A DNA stretch of 64,000 nucleotides from Leclercia adecarboxylata (GCF_006171285.1 NZ_CP040889.1:4402001-4466000); one strand, 5' to 3'; counted from the stretch's first letter, positions 8,566 to 17,610 are shown. The notes: a model not told the origin generated them from the letters alone. Translations and numbers: made by a program.

Positions 8566-9711
8566 TTAAATTTCGGGGAACAGGGTCTGGTAGATGCCCT
8601 GTACCTCGGCATGGCTGACCTGACGCGGGGCATTGTTCATCAGGCGTTTTACGTTCAGCGCGGCATCGCTCAGCGAAGCGATATCTTCCCGCGGTACGCC
8701 CAGCGTCTCGAGGTTGTCCGGTAAATTGAGGCGGCGTACCAGCGCGGCAAACCACTCAACCAGCGCGTGGGATTTCTCCTCCGCCGACAGGGAGGTATCG
8801 GCACCTGGCACCAGATCCCACACCCGGGCGAATTTTTCTACCGCGTCCGGGCGCACCACGCGCATGCAGGGCGCCAGCAGAATGGCGTTCGCCACGCCGT
8901 GCGGCAGGTGATATTTGCCGCCAAGCGGATAGGAAAGGGCATGCACCAGATGGGTCCCGGCATGGGCAATCGCCACGCCGCCGTAGTAAGAGGCCCACAG
9001 CATTTCGAGCTTCGCCATCAGGTTGTGCGGCTCGGCGCAGGCGGTTTCGATGTTATTCACCAGCTTGCGCAGTCCTGTCAGCGCCGCGTTATCGCTCACC
9101 GGGTTGGCGACGGTGGCGGTATAGCACTCGATCAGATGGCAGAGGGCGTCGATCCCGGTAGAAGAAGCAATATGCGGCGGCATGCTGGTGGTGAGTTCCG
9201 GCAGCAGCGCCACGTAATCCGGCAGCAGAACCGGGGAGATAATGCCGACTTTGGTGCTCTGCTCGGGAATGGCGAGGATGGCGTTTGGCGTGGCTTCGGA
9301 GCCGGTACCGGCGCTGGCCGGGATCAGCAGCGACGCGAGGCGCTCGGTCGGTTTTTCACCCGCCAGCAGGGCATCCAGCCCCGGTGATGCCGGATGACAC
9401 AGCACGGAGAGCAGCTTCGCCACATCCAGTACGCTGCCGCCGCCCACGCCCACTACCAGATCAAAGGCGGTATCGTCGAACTCCGCCAGCAGGGCGCGGA
9501 CGTCGTGATGCGTTGGCTCCGGCGGCACGCTCTCAATCACGCTGAGGCTACGGTTGTCGGCTTCCAGCAGGGCGCGGATGGCGCGGGCGGCGTCCAGACG
9601 GGCGATATTGCCGTCGGTGACCAGTAAAAGGCGCGTCTTACCTGCCAGCAGTGGTGCAAGGGCCGGGATCGCACCCGCACCGCTGATAATCGTACTGTTA
9701 ATGGTTAACAC
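8566..9711 (-). CDS. Iron-containing (group III) alcohol dehydrogenase
   Basis: Fe-dependent alcohol dehydrogenase of 381 residues. The nucleotide-binding GGGSVLDVAKLL motif is near residues 90-101, and metal-ligand histidines are visible in LCHLIECYTA and HALSYPLGGKYHLPHGVANA. These enzymes interconvert alcohols and aldehydes or ketones with NAD(P)H. The start is assigned to GTG 9711, preceded by AGGAG at 6 bases; the longer frame from 9825 would add a non-homologous 38-residue leader through the promoter region. It is the first gene of the six-gene operon and is divergent from the D-threonate-kinase-like gene. Homologues act on four-carbon and sugar-derived aldehydes; here the substrate is inferred only from context. 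Confidence 0.86.
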   Translation of the reverse strand: MLTINSTIISGAGAIPALAPLLAGKTRLLLVTDGNIARLDAARAIRALLEADNRSLSVIESVPPEPTHHDVRALLAEFDDTAFDLVVGVGGGSVLDVAKLLSVLCHPASPGLDALLAGEKPTERLASLLIPASAGTGSEATPNAILAIPEQSTKVGIISPVLLPDYVALLPELTTSMPPHIASSTGIDALCHLIECYTATVANPVSDNAALTGLRKLVNNIETACAEPHNLMAKLEMLWASYYGGVAIAHAGTHLVHALSYPLGGKYHLPHGVANAILLAPCMRVVRPDAVEKFARVWDLVPGADTSLSAEEKSHALVEWFAALVRRLNLPDNLETLGVPREDIASLSDAALNVKRLMNNAPRQVSHAEVQGIYQTLFPEI

Positions 9712-9791
9712 TTTGCTCTCCTGTTGCTGCGTCTGTGATTGATTTCGCTCAACGCAGCCAATCACAGTCATCGTGTGTCTAAATTTATAAT

Positions 9792-9844
9792 TTATTCGTA
9801 AACCGAATAACTTGATCTTGCTCACATATAATCAATCATGATTG
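9792..9844. promoter_or_regulatory. Divergent operator region: two palindromes and a CRP-like site
   Basis: Between the two divergent operons lie a 7-bp inverted repeat TTATTCG-N5-CGAATAA (9792-9810), a CRP-like site CTTGA-N6-TCACA (9811-9826, right half perfect, left half 3 of 5), and a perfect 12-bp palindrome CAATCATGATTG (9833-9844). The arrangement suits control by the DeoR regulator encoded at 12082 together with catabolite activation. Binding is inferred. Confidence 0.55.
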
Positions 9845-9880
9845 AATATAATCATTAACAGGAAATGCAAACCTCTGGGG

Positions 9881-11101
9881 ATGAAAGTGAATAACCTGAA
9901 CAGAGACATCGTGGTGATTGCCGACGACTTTACCGGTGCCAACGATGCGGGTGTGAGCCTGGCGCTTAGCGGCAAAAAGGTCAGCGTCGCCTTTAAGACA
10001 CCCTTTACCGACGACACCGATGCGCTGGTTATTAATAGCGATAGCCGGGCGATGAAGGCATCAGAGGCCGCTGAAAAACTGGCGCAGTATGCCGCCGACG
10101 TTCACGCCGCTCACTGGCTTATCAAGAAAATTGACTCGACCCTTCGCGGCAACCCGGGCGCTGAGGTTGAGGCGCTGCTCAGGCTCAGCGGTAAACGGCA
10201 GGCGATTATCGCCCCGGCGTTCCCGGCGGCCGGGCGCACCACGGAAAACGGCGTCTGCCTGGTGAAGGGGGTGCCTGTTACCGAAACCGAATTTGCCAGC
10301 GACCCGAAAACCCCGGTGCGCCACGCGCAAATCGCGGCAGTGCTGGCGGAACAAACCACGCTTGCAAGCCGGGTGATCACCCCTGAACAGCTTGCGGCAG
10401 CCCTGGAGAGCGATGCCCGGTTAGTGATTGTGGATGCCCGCAGCGACGAAGAGCTGGATCGGATTGTCGCTGCGGCGTTTGCCCGGGATGAGCGCCCGCT
10501 GCTGGTGGGCTCTGCCGGGCTGTGCGATGCCCTGGCGCGCCGTCTTGCCACCCCGCGCCAGCTGCTGGCGGTCATCGGTTCGATGAGTGAAATCGCTCAG
10601 CAGCAGATCCAGCGCGTGCGCGGTCAGGACAATGTCAGCACGGTACTAATAGATATCAATGATGTGTTTAACGCGGCGATGGACGGATACCAGCAGCAGA
10701 TCGCGGCGGCGCTGGCGGCAGGCCAGCACTGCGTGGTGCATACCTGCGCCGATACCCAGGCCCGTCATCAGATAGACGCGCTATGCGAGCAGCGCGGGTT
10801 AAGCCGCGCCGCGCTGGGGGAGACCATAAGCGCGTTTCTCGGGGAGCTGACGCGTAACGCCTTGGAAACCAGCCGTCCGGCGGCGCTGTATGTCTCCGGG
10901 GGCGACGTAGCCATGGCGGTCGCCAGCACGCTTAACGCGCAAGGTTTTGCCATAACCGGACAGGTGGCCCAGTGCGTGCCGTTCGGTCGATTTTTGGGTT
11001 GTCGCTGGCAGGGGCCAGTCATGACCAAAGCGGGCGGTTTTGGTACTGAAACCACGCTGCTTGAGGTTTTGCATTTTATCGAGGAGAAGATGAGTGACTA
11101 A
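9881..11101 (+). CDS. Four-carbon acid sugar kinase, D-threonate kinase-like
   Basis: Protein of the DUF1537 four-carbon acid sugar kinase family (about 406 residues), which includes DtnK (D-threonate kinase) and OtnK. The N-terminal substrate domain has IVVIADDFTGANDAG, and the C-terminal nucleotide domain has LYVSGGDVAMAVASTL and TKAGGFG. Reaction expected: ATP-dependent phosphorylation of D-threonate or a similar acid at the 4-position, in the cytosol. The ATG at 9881 is used; the GTG at 9887 has slightly better spacing from a GGGG sequence and may be the real start. It overlaps the PdxA2-like gene by 8 bp. The kinase plus PdxA2 pair is the established D-threonate route to DHAP, as described for Salmonella and other bacteria. 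Confidence 0.86.
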   Translation: MKVNNLNRDIVVIADDFTGANDAGVSLALSGKKVSVAFKTPFTDDTDALVINSDSRAMKASEAAEKLAQYAADVHAAHWLIKKIDSTLRGNPGAEVEALLRLSGKRQAIIAPAFPAAGRTTENGVCLVKGVPVTETEFASDPKTPVRHAQIAAVLAEQTTLASRVITPEQLAAALESDARLVIVDARSDEELDRIVAAAFARDERPLLVGSAGLCDALARRLATPRQLLAVIGSMSEIAQQQIQRVRGQDNVSTVLIDINDVFNAAMDGYQQQIAAALAAGQHCVVHTCADTQARHQIDALCEQRGLSRAALGETISAFLGELTRNALETSRPAALYVSGGDVAMAVASTLNAQGFAITGQVAQCVPFGRFLGCRWQGPVMTKAGGFGTETTLLEVLHFIEEKMSD

Positions 11102-12080
11102 TATCATTGCTGTAACGATGGGTGACCCGGCGGGCATCGGCCCGGAAATCATTATCAAATCCCTGACCGAGGGCGAGTTGTCCGGCGCGCCGGTGGTGGT
11201 GGTCGGTTGCGCCAGAACCCTGCAACGGGTGCTGGAGAAGGGCATCACCGCCCCGGCAGAGCTGCGGGTGGTCTCCCGCGTCAGCGAGGCGCATTTTGGC
11301 CCGGCAATCATCAACGTGCTGGATGAACCCCTGGCCGATCCCGAGGCGTTACAGCCGGGCGTGGTGCAGGCCCAGGCGGGGGATCTGGCCTACCGCTGCG
11401 TGCGTCGCGCGACCGAGCTGGCGATGGCGGGCGAAGTGAAAGCCATTGCCACCGCGCCGCTGAACAAAGAGGCGCTGCATCTGGCGGGCCATCACTATCC
11501 GGGCCATACCGAGCTGCTGGCGCACCTGACCGACAGCAAAGATTACGCAATGGTGCTCTATACCGATCAGCTGAAGGTCATTCACATCACCACCCACATC
11601 GCGTTGCGCAAATTCCTTGATACCCTGAACCAGGATCGGGTAAAAACCGTGATTGGCATTGCGGATACCTTCCTCAGGCGCGTGGGCTATGACAATCCGC
11701 GTATTGCCGTGGCCGGGGTTAACCCGCACGCCGGGGAGAACGGCCTGTTTGGCGACGAAGAGATCAAAATTGTTGGCCCGGCCGTTGAGGCGATGAAAGC
11801 GAAGGGGCTGAACGTGTATGGGCCGTGCCCGCCGGATACAGTGTTTATGCAGTGCCACGAGGGCATGTACGACATGGTGGTGGCGATGTATCACGATCAG
11901 GGGCATATTCCGCTAAAATTACTCGGTTTTTACGACGGGGTGAACATCACCGCCGGGCTGCCGTTTATCCGGACCTCTGCCGACCACGGTACCGCGTTCG
12001 ACATTGCGTGGACAGGTAAAGCGAAGTCTGAGAGCATGACGGTTTCTATCCAGTTAGCGATGCAAATCACACGGGAATAA
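11094..12080 (+). CDS. pdxA2: PdxA2-like 4-phosphate dehydrogenase (D-threonate 4-phosphate type)
   Basis: PdxA-family NAD-dependent oxidative decarboxylase, 328 residues. Landmarks are [11 protein letters not shown] at the N-terminus, a metal-site histidine in [32 protein letters not shown], and [15 protein letters not shown] near the C-terminus. PdxA itself oxidises 4-phosphohydroxythreonine in pyridoxal phosphate synthesis; PdxA2 paralogues next to a DUF1537 kinase oxidise D-threonate 4-phosphate (or erythronate 4-phosphate) and release CO2 and DHAP. The GTG start overlaps the kinase stop by 8 bp and has GGAG upstream, so translation is coupled. The catabolic rather than vitamin role follows from this pairing; the exact stereochemistry of the substrate is not visible. 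Confidence 0.86.
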   Translation: MTNIIAVTMGDPAGIGPEIIIKSLTEGELSGAPVVVVGCARTLQRVLEKGITAPAELRVVSRVSEAHFGPAIINVLDEPLADPEALQPGVVQAQAGDLAYRCVRRATELAMAGEVKAIATAPLNKEALHLAGHHYPGHTELLAHLTDSKDYAMVLYTDQLKVIHITTHIALRKFLDTLNQDRVKTVIGIADTFLRRVGYDNPRIAVAGVNPHAGENGLFGDEEIKIVGPAVEAMKAKGLNVYGPCPPDTVFMQCHEGMYDMVVAMYHDQGHIPLKLLGFYDGVNITAGLPFIRTSADHGTAFDIAWTGKAKSESMTVSIQLAMQITRE

Positions 12081-12081
12081 T

Positions 12082-12843
12082 ATGAAGGGATATAGCCGGT
12101 TAGAACAGATAATGGACTACCTGAAAGGGCACAATCTGGTGACGGTGGATCAGCTGGTGGCGGCAACGGATGCCTCGCCCGCGACCATTCGCCGCGATCT
12201 GATTAAGCTCGACCAGGAGGGGGTCATCAGCCGTACCCACGGCGGCGTCACCCTTAACCGGTTCATCCCTTCCCAGCCCACCACCAGTGAAAAGATGCAC
12301 CGCAGCCTGGCGGAGAAACACGACATCGCCTGCGCGGCGGCCAGTTTTGTGAAAGCCGGCGACGCGGTGGTGCTCGATGCGGGCACCACGATGATTGAAC
12401 TCGCGCGTCAGCTGACCCATCTTCCGCTGCGCGTGATCACCAGCGATCTGCATATCGCCCTGTTTTTATCGGAATTTAAGCAGATCGAAGTGACTATTAT
12501 TGGCGGGCGCATCGACGATACCAGCCAGTCCTGCATCGGCGAGCATGGCCGCCGCATGTTGCAGAACATCTGGCCGGATATCGCCTTTGTCAGCTGTAAC
12601 GGCTGGGATCTGGAGCGCGGCATCACCGCGCCGACGGAAGAGAAAGCGGCCTTGAAGCGCGATCTGATTGCCAACGCCCGACGCCGCGTCCTGCTGGCCG
12701 ACAGCTCGAAATATGGCGCCTGGTCGCTGTTTAACGTGGTACACCTCAACTCCCTGACGGATATCGTCACCGATAAACGTCTGGACGAAGGCGTGCAGCA
12801 GACCTTAAGCCAGCTGGATGCGACCTTGACCTTAGCGCCCTGA
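12082..12843 (+). CDS. DeoR/GlpR family transcriptional regulator
   Basis: DeoR-type repressor of 253 residues. The N-terminal winged helix contains [17 protein letters not shown] (recognition helix about residues 30-46), and the C-terminal sugar-phosphate-binding domain contains the phosphate-loop sequence [14 protein letters not shown]. Members normally leave DNA when a phosphorylated sugar intermediate binds. The gene starts 2 bp after the PdxA2 stop and is therefore in the kinase-pdxA2 operon. Its natural targets are the divergent promoters at 9712-9880, where palindromes are present, and the inducer could be the 4-phosphate made by the kinase. That regulatory link is inference. Confidence 0.88.
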   Translation: MKGYSRLEQIMDYLKGHNLVTVDQLVAATDASPATIRRDLIKLDQEGVISRTHGGVTLNRFIPSQPTTSEKMHRSLAEKHDIACAAASFVKAGDAVVLDAGTTMIELARQLTHLPLRVITSDLHIALFLSEFKQIEVTIIGGRIDDTSQSCIGEHGRRMLQNIWPDIAFVSCNGWDLERGITAPTEEKAALKRDLIANARRRVLLADSSKYGAWSLFNVVHLNSLTDIVTDKRLDEGVQQTLSQLDATLTLAP

Positions 12844-12938
12844 GGGCGCAATGGACACTCGCAGCTATAAGTTAAAAATATGCCGCTCCGTTTTTCTTCC
12901 GGCGTTAAGGTGGTGAAAAACGACAAAAGGAGCCTGCC

Positions 12939-13421
12939 ATGTATTCCATCACCTCTGAATCGCCCGCCCATCCGGACATCACCACCCTGATTGCTGCTCT
13001 GGACCAGTATCAGAGCACGCTTTATCCGGCAGAGAGCAACCATCTGCTGGATCTGACCCAGCTTCCTGAGCATGCACTGATTATGATGGTGATCCGCGAT
13101 CGCCAGCTTAACGCCGTCGGCTGCGGGGCAATCGTGCTGAACGGCGACGGCAGCGGGGAGATGAAGCGGGTCTATATCGATCCGACCCATCGCGGGCAGC
13201 GGCTGGGGGAAAAGCTGCTGGCGGCGCTGGAAGATGAAGCCCAGAGCCGCGGGTGTCATACTCTGCGACTGGAGACCGGGATCAAGCAGCTGTCGGCCAT
13301 CTCTCTGTATGAACGCAGCGGCTACCAGCAGTGCGCGGCGTTTGCGCCGTATCAACCCGACCCGCTGAGCCTGTTTATGGAGAAGTTGCTGGTGGCTGAC
13401 CTTCGTTTAGCAGTGCTATAA
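12939..13421 (+). CDS. GNAT family N-acetyltransferase
   Basis: GCN5-related acetyltransferase of 160 residues. The acetyl-CoA pyrophosphate loop is clear in [19 protein letters not shown], and the C-terminal beta-bulge region reads [12 protein letters not shown]. It transfers acetyl from acetyl-CoA to an unidentified amine. The start ATG follows AAAAGGAGCCTGCC. Its last 47 bases overlap the 3' end of the convergent ptrR gene, so the final residues (VADLRLAVL) are shared DNA; both frames still look intact. It is probably monocistronic, separated by 95 bp from the DeoR gene. Confidence 0.86.
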   Translation: MYSITSESPAHPDITTLIAALDQYQSTLYPAESNHLLDLTQLPEHALIMMVIRDRQLNAVGCGAIVLNGDGSGEMKRVYIDPTHRGQRLGEKLLAALEDEAQSRGCHTLRLETGIKQLSAISLYERSGYQQCAAFAPYQPDPLSLFMEKLLVADLRLAVL

Positions 13422-14253
13422 ACGCCTCCAGCTGCCGGGTCATTGCACCCCGACGCCACACCAGCCAGGTGGTGAGCCAGCGCCAGTTTTCCGCCAGCGG
13501 CCAGGCCTCTACCTGCTGATGACCAGGCATGCTTTCCAGCATTGAGCGCGGCATCAGCGCGATGCCCGCTCCGGCAATCACACACGCCAGCATGCCGTGA
13601 TAGGACTCCATCTCATGGATGCGTCCCGGCGTGGCGCGATCCGCATGAAACCAGCTTTCAAAGTGACGGCGATAGGAACAGTTCGCGCGAAAGGCATAGA
13701 TGTCGCGCCCGCTGATTTCGGTGGCCCGTTTAACCTCAGGATCCCCGGCCGGTACCACCAGCATCATCTCCTCCCGGTAGACCGGCATGCCTTCAAGTTC
13801 GGGGTGGGACAGGGGCCCATCGACAAACGCCGCGCTCAGGGTGCCTTCCAGCACGCCATCAATCATCGTCCCCGACGGACCGGTCGCCAGCGCAAACTGA
13901 ATGCGCGGGTAGCGCTGGTTAAACTGCGCCAGCGAGGCCGGGATGCGCACGGCCGCGGTGCTCTCCAGCGAACCGAGGGTGAACAGGCCCTGAGGCTCAT
14001 CGCCCGCCACCACCATCCGCGCCTCATCCACCAGGGCGAGGATCTGCCGACTGTAGCGTAAAAAGTTATGTCCCGCCGGAGAGAGGCGCAGCCGCTGGTT
14101 CTCACGGATGAACAGCTCGACGCCAAGATCGGCCTCAAGCTGCTTGATGCGGGTAGTCAGATTTGACGGCACACGATGCACCTTCTGCGCGGCCTGGGTA
14201 ATGCTGCCGGTCTGGGCGACCGCGTTGAACATCTCCAGCTGGGTCAGATCCAT
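13375..14253 (-). CDS. ptrR: LysR-type regulator PtrR
   Basis: LysR family regulator, 292 residues, matching E. coli PtrR (YneJ). The N-terminal HTH begins [20 protein letters not shown] and continues [18 protein letters not shown]; the effector domain contains [16 protein letters not shown] and [18 protein letters not shown], which are typical of this orthologue group. It is divergent from sad, exactly as in E. coli, where PtrR is reported to control sad and polyamine/putrescine-related functions. The 99-bp space to sad carries the shared promoter region. Confidence 0.93.
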   Translation of the reverse strand: MDLTQLEMFNAVAQTGSITQAAQKVHRVPSNLTTRIKQLEADLGVELFIRENQRLRLSPAGHNFLRYSRQILALVDEARMVVAGDEPQGLFTLGSLESTAAVRIPASLAQFNQRYPRIQFALATGPSGTMIDGVLEGTLSAAFVDGPLSHPELEGMPVYREEMMLVVPAGDPEVKRATEISGRDIYAFRANCSYRRHFESWFHADRATPGRIHEMESYHGMLACVIAGAGIALMPRSMLESMPGHQQVEAWPLAENWRWLTTWLVWRRGAMTRQLEAFIALLNEGQPPATSP

Positions 14254-14352
14254 ATCGTTCTCGTTTCGTGAATAAGGTGGTTATTATTATTCATTTTTAA
14301 GAAATAGCAGAGTGCGCCACACTAAATCAACACTTAATACACGGAGCACATC

Positions 14353-15735
14353 ATGACGACTTCATCTGCGACCCATGCCCTGTCCATTAATCCGACTAAC
14401 GGCGAAACCCTGGCTTCCTGGCCTTGGGCCACCGTGACCGACGTTGAACGTGCGCTTGCCCAAAGCGATGCCGCGTTTCGCCAGTGGCGCAGCGTGCCTG
14501 TAGAGGCCCGTGCGCAAAAATTAAGCGATCTGGGTGCAGCCCTGCGCAACCGTGGCGAAGAGATGGCGCAGATGATCACCCGTGAGATGGGCAAACCCAT
14601 CGCCCAGGCGCGCGGGGAGGTGGCGAAATCCGCCGGTCTTTGCGACTGGTATGCCGAACATGGCCCGGCGATGCTGAGCACCGAAGCAACCCAGGTGGCT
14701 GACGCGTTGATTGAATATCGCCCGCTGGGCCCGGTGCTGGCAGTGATGCCGTGGAACTTCCCGCTCTGGCAGGTGCTGCGCGGCGCGGTGCCGATTATCC
14801 TGGCAGGCAACAGCTATCTGCTGAAGCACGCCCCGAACGTGCTGGGTGCCGCTAACCTGATTGAAGCTATTTTTACCGATGCCGGATTCCCGCAGGGGGT
14901 GTTTGGTCAGCTAAATGCCACCAACGACGGGGTAAGCCAGATGATTGCCGATCCGCGCATTGCGGCTGTCACCGTGACCGGCAGCCTGCGCGCCGGGGCG
15001 GCGATTGGTGCTCAGGCCGGGGCCGCGCTGAAGAAATGCGTCCTCGAGCTGGGCGGTTCCGATCCCTTTATTGTCCTTAACGATGCCGATCTGGATCTGG
15101 CGGTGAAAGCAGCGGTGACAGGGCGCTATCAGAACACCGGGCAGGTGTGTGCCGCGGCCAAGCGCTTTATCGTCGAAGCGGGAATTGCCGATGAGTTTAC
15201 CCGTCGGTTTGTCGCCGCCACTGCGGCGCTGAAGATGGGCGCACCCGATAACGAGGAGAACTACCTCGGGCCGATGGCGCGTTTCGATCTGCGCGATGAG
15301 CTGCATCAGCAGGTGCAGGCGACGCTTGCCGAAGGCGCAACCCTGCTGCTGGGCGGCGAGAAGGTGGCCGGGGCAGGGAACTACTATGCGCCGACCGTGC
15401 TGGGCAACGTTACCCCGAACATGACCGCGTTTCGTCAGGAGATGTTCGGCCCGGTAGCGGCCATCACAGTAGCAACCGATGCCGATCACGCGCTGGCCCT
15501 GGCCAACGATAGCGATTTTGGCCTGTCGGCAACGGTGTTTAGCGCAAGCCAGGAGGCCGCGGATCGCTTTGCCCGTCAGCTTGAGTGCGGCGGGGTGTTT
15601 ATCAACGGTTACAGCGCCAGCGATGCCCGCGTGGCGTTTGGCGGGGTGAAAAAGAGCGGCTTTGGCCGGGAGCTGTCGCACTTTGGTTTGCATGAGTTCT
15701 GTAATGTGCAGACGGTGTGGAAAGATCGGGTTTAA
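14353..15735 (+). CDS. sad: NAD-dependent succinate-semialdehyde dehydrogenase
   Basis: Aldehyde dehydrogenase of 460 residues, orthologue of E. coli Sad (YneI). It oxidises succinate semialdehyde to succinate with NAD+, in putrescine and 4-aminobutyrate breakdown. The catalytic cysteine is in NTGQVCAAAK (Cys266) and the general-base glutamate in LELGGSDPF (Glu232); the PWNFPLWQV motif is present near 133. ATG 14353 follows ACACGGAGCACATC. The gene is divergent from ptrR, and in E. coli it is followed by glsB; here a chemoreceptor gene and a composite repeat lie between them. Confidence 0.94.
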   Translation: MTTSSATHALSINPTNGETLASWPWATVTDVERALAQSDAAFRQWRSVPVEARAQKLSDLGAALRNRGEEMAQMITREMGKPIAQARGEVAKSAGLCDWYAEHGPAMLSTEATQVADALIEYRPLGPVLAVMPWNFPLWQVLRGAVPIILAGNSYLLKHAPNVLGAANLIEAIFTDAGFPQGVFGQLNATNDGVSQMIADPRIAAVTVTGSLRAGAAIGAQAGAALKKCVLELGGSDPFIVLNDADLDLAVKAAVTGRYQNTGQVCAAAKRFIVEAGIADEFTRRFVAATAALKMGAPDNEENYLGPMARFDLRDELHQQVQATLAEGATLLLGGEKVAGAGNYYAPTVLGNVTPNMTAFRQEMFGPVAAITVATDADHALALANDSDFGLSATVFSASQEAADRFARQLECGGVFINGYSASDARVAFGGVKKSGFGRELSHFGLHEFCNVQTVWKDRV

Positions 15736-15750
15736 TCCTCTGCCGATGTT

Positions 15751-15927
15751 TTGCCGGGTGGCGCTGCGCTTACCCGGCCTACGGTTCACCAGGCCCGTGC
15801 AAGCGCAGCGCCGCCGGGCAATAACACCGCAGAGGATTCAATGCGGTCTGTTGCCCTCACCCCGTCCCTCTCCCTGTGGGAGAGGGCGCAAACACCAAAA
15901 ACGACAACCTGAGGTTGTCGTTTTGCG
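15751..15927. repeat. Composite intergenic repeat, copy B (REP/BIME + hairpin element + terminator), inverted
   Basis: Reverse-complement counterpart of the segment at 3673-3843: REP-like TTGCCGGGTGGCGCTGCGCTT, GCCGGCCTAC-type partner, then CCCTCACC...GAGGGCGCAAAC and the terminator hairpin. Spacing and order of parts agree over about 170 bp. It lies in the 297-bp gap between sad and the chemoreceptor gene. Confidence 0.8.
15898..15924. terminator. Terminator hairpin after sad
   Basis: Perfect 12-bp stem AAAACGACAACC / GGTTGTCGTTTT with a 3-base loop. The A-start and T-end make it usable in either direction; it would terminate sad transcripts. Confidence 0.8.
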
Positions 15928-16032
15928 TTTACCTCCGCAGCGCCGCCGGGCGTCTGTCATCATTCTGAAATAGTTCTGTCATTTTCACTGCGTAGACTCG
16001 CCCACGTCTAAGTCATTGTTAATGAATAAATT

Positions 16033-17610
16033 ATGAACTTAATGCAAATTTTTCGTCGCATTACTCCCCGGCAGTTTGGTTTGCTTGCGGGGATCTTCTG
16101 CATCATCGGGCTCTTTTCCGCGCTGCAAATCTCTTCATCGGTCTTACTTTCCGTCTCCCTGCGCGATGCTCAGCGCAATGAACAGCGTAACCAGATGGCT
16201 TATCTGCAACAGGCGAAGGTGGATCAGGCGCGCATCTCCCTGCTGGCGGCAAGCGATCTGCTTAACCGGGCGGGGGTTTACTTTATGCAGGATAAAGAGA
16301 CCGGTTCGGACGGAAGCTGGCACAGCCTGATGGACGAGGCGCAACAGGCGTTACGCGATTCACAGCAGGCCTGGCAGGCGTGGCAGGCGATGAGTCCGCC
16401 GCGGGATGAGGCGCTGCTTAACAGCTACCAACTCTTTTTCGATGCCATCCGCGAACAGGCCGACGGGCTGGTGAACGGCCAGTCGATTGATGCCTTTTTT
16501 GCCGTGCCCGCCCAGGCGTTTCAGGCGGATTTTAATGACAACTATGCCCGCTATCAGCAGGCCAGCGCCCAGCGCGCAACCGAGGGGCGGCAGCTGCTGA
16601 CCGCCAGTCTTTCGAAGCTGCAATCGCTGTTTTTACTGGCTCCGGTGGTGCTGCTGGCTATCGCAGTGGCGGTGTGGTTTGCGATGTCCCGCTGGGTGAT
16701 CGTCCCGCTGCGTCGGCTGATCGCCCATATCAATCTGCTGGCGGCGGGGGATCTCTCTGCGCCTGCACCCACTGTTAAACGTTTTAACCGCGAGATTGCG
16801 CAGCTTGGCGACAGCGTGGATACCCTGCAGCAGGGGCTGCAGCAGCTGGTGACCCAGGTCAGCGAGGCCACTACCTCAATGGTGAGCAATATTGGCTCGC
16901 TGGCGCAGGGGAATCAGGATCTGTATCACCAGTCGGCGCGTCAGGCGCAGGAGCTGCAAGAGGTCACGGCGCATATTGCCGCGCTGGAAACGCACGTCGA
17001 GGGGAACAGCGGCTATGCCAGACTGGCCAGCTCGCGGGCGGACGAAGCCCGGGAGATGGCGGCAGGCGGCGACCGGATGATGGAGACGGTTAATGCCTCA
17101 ATGGCGGCAATCGTGGAGCGCTCCTCGGAGATGCGCGGCATCGTGGCGATCATCGATAACGTGGCCTTCCAGACCAACATTCTGGCGCTGAACGCGGCCA
17201 TCGAAGCGGCCCATGCCGGTAATCAGGGACGCGGCTTTGCCGTGGTGGCGCGGGAAGTGGGCCTGCTGGCGCGCAAAAGCAGCCATTCGACCCAGACTAT
17301 CCAGGAGCTGATCAACCACTCGTTGCAGGGCATTGAGGATGGCTCGAAAGCGGTCACCCGGCTGGAGGATAACCTGCAGCAGGTGATTGGTCTGGTGGGT
17401 AATCTCTGCAGCCTGCTGAATGAGATCTCCGTTGCCACCCTTAGCCAGGGCGACAGCATTCACCGTATGACCAATCAGCTGCAGGCGCTGAATCAGGTGG
17501 CTCGCCAGACCGATGCGCTGGTGAATACCGCCTCAGAGGCCTCTCAGCGGCTGCATGATGAGTCCGGTCTGCTGTTGCAGGCCGTCTCGCGGTTCCGACT
17601 TCCTGCCTGA
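16033..17610 (+). CDS. Methyl-accepting chemotaxis protein
   Basis: Transmembrane chemoreceptor, 525 residues. One membrane helix lies at about 15-38, a periplasmic four-helix-bundle-like sensor domain spans about 40-195, the second helix about 196-216, then a HAMP domain with WVIVPLRRLIAHINLLAAGDL, and a long coiled-coil signalling domain. The CheA/CheW-contact tip reads FQTNILALNAAIEAAHAG and then QGRGFAVVAREV, which is canonical. The C-terminus ends SRFRLPA and lacks the NWETF pentapeptide that tethers CheR/CheB in Tar and Tsr, so it is a low-abundance-type receptor. Ligand is unknown; it sits between sad and glsB, whose substrates are amino-acid or polyamine related. Confidence 0.92.
   Translation: MNLMQIFRRITPRQFGLLAGIFCIIGLFSALQISSSVLLSVSLRDAQRNEQRNQMAYLQQAKVDQARISLLAASDLLNRAGVYFMQDKETGSDGSWHSLMDEAQQALRDSQQAWQAWQAMSPPRDEALLNSYQLFFDAIREQADGLVNGQSIDAFFAVPAQAFQADFNDNYARYQQASAQRATEGRQLLTASLSKLQSLFLLAPVVLLAIAVAVWFAMSRWVIVPLRRLIAHINLLAAGDLSAPAPTVKRFNREIAQLGDSVDTLQQGLQQLVTQVSEATTSMVSNIGSLAQGNQDLYHQSARQAQELQEVTAHIAALETHVEGNSGYARLASSRADEAREMAAGGDRMMETVNASMAAIVERSSEMRGIVAIIDNVAFQTNILALNAAIEAAHAGNQGRGFAVVAREVGLLARKSSHSTQTIQELINHSLQGIEDGSKAVTRLEDNLQQVIGLVGNLCSLLNEISVATLSQGDSIHRMTNQLQALNQVARQTDALVNTASEASQRLHDESGLLLQAVSRFRLPA

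Noticed and set aside
5003..9711. Classical nan (sialic acid) operon
   Set aside because: No NanK, NanE or NanT signature; the aldolase loop resembles YagE/YjhH-type enzymes and the regulator is DeoR type, not NanR.
12408..13355. 315-residue ORF on the minus strand
   Set aside because: Antisense across the DeoR and GNAT genes, both well supported.
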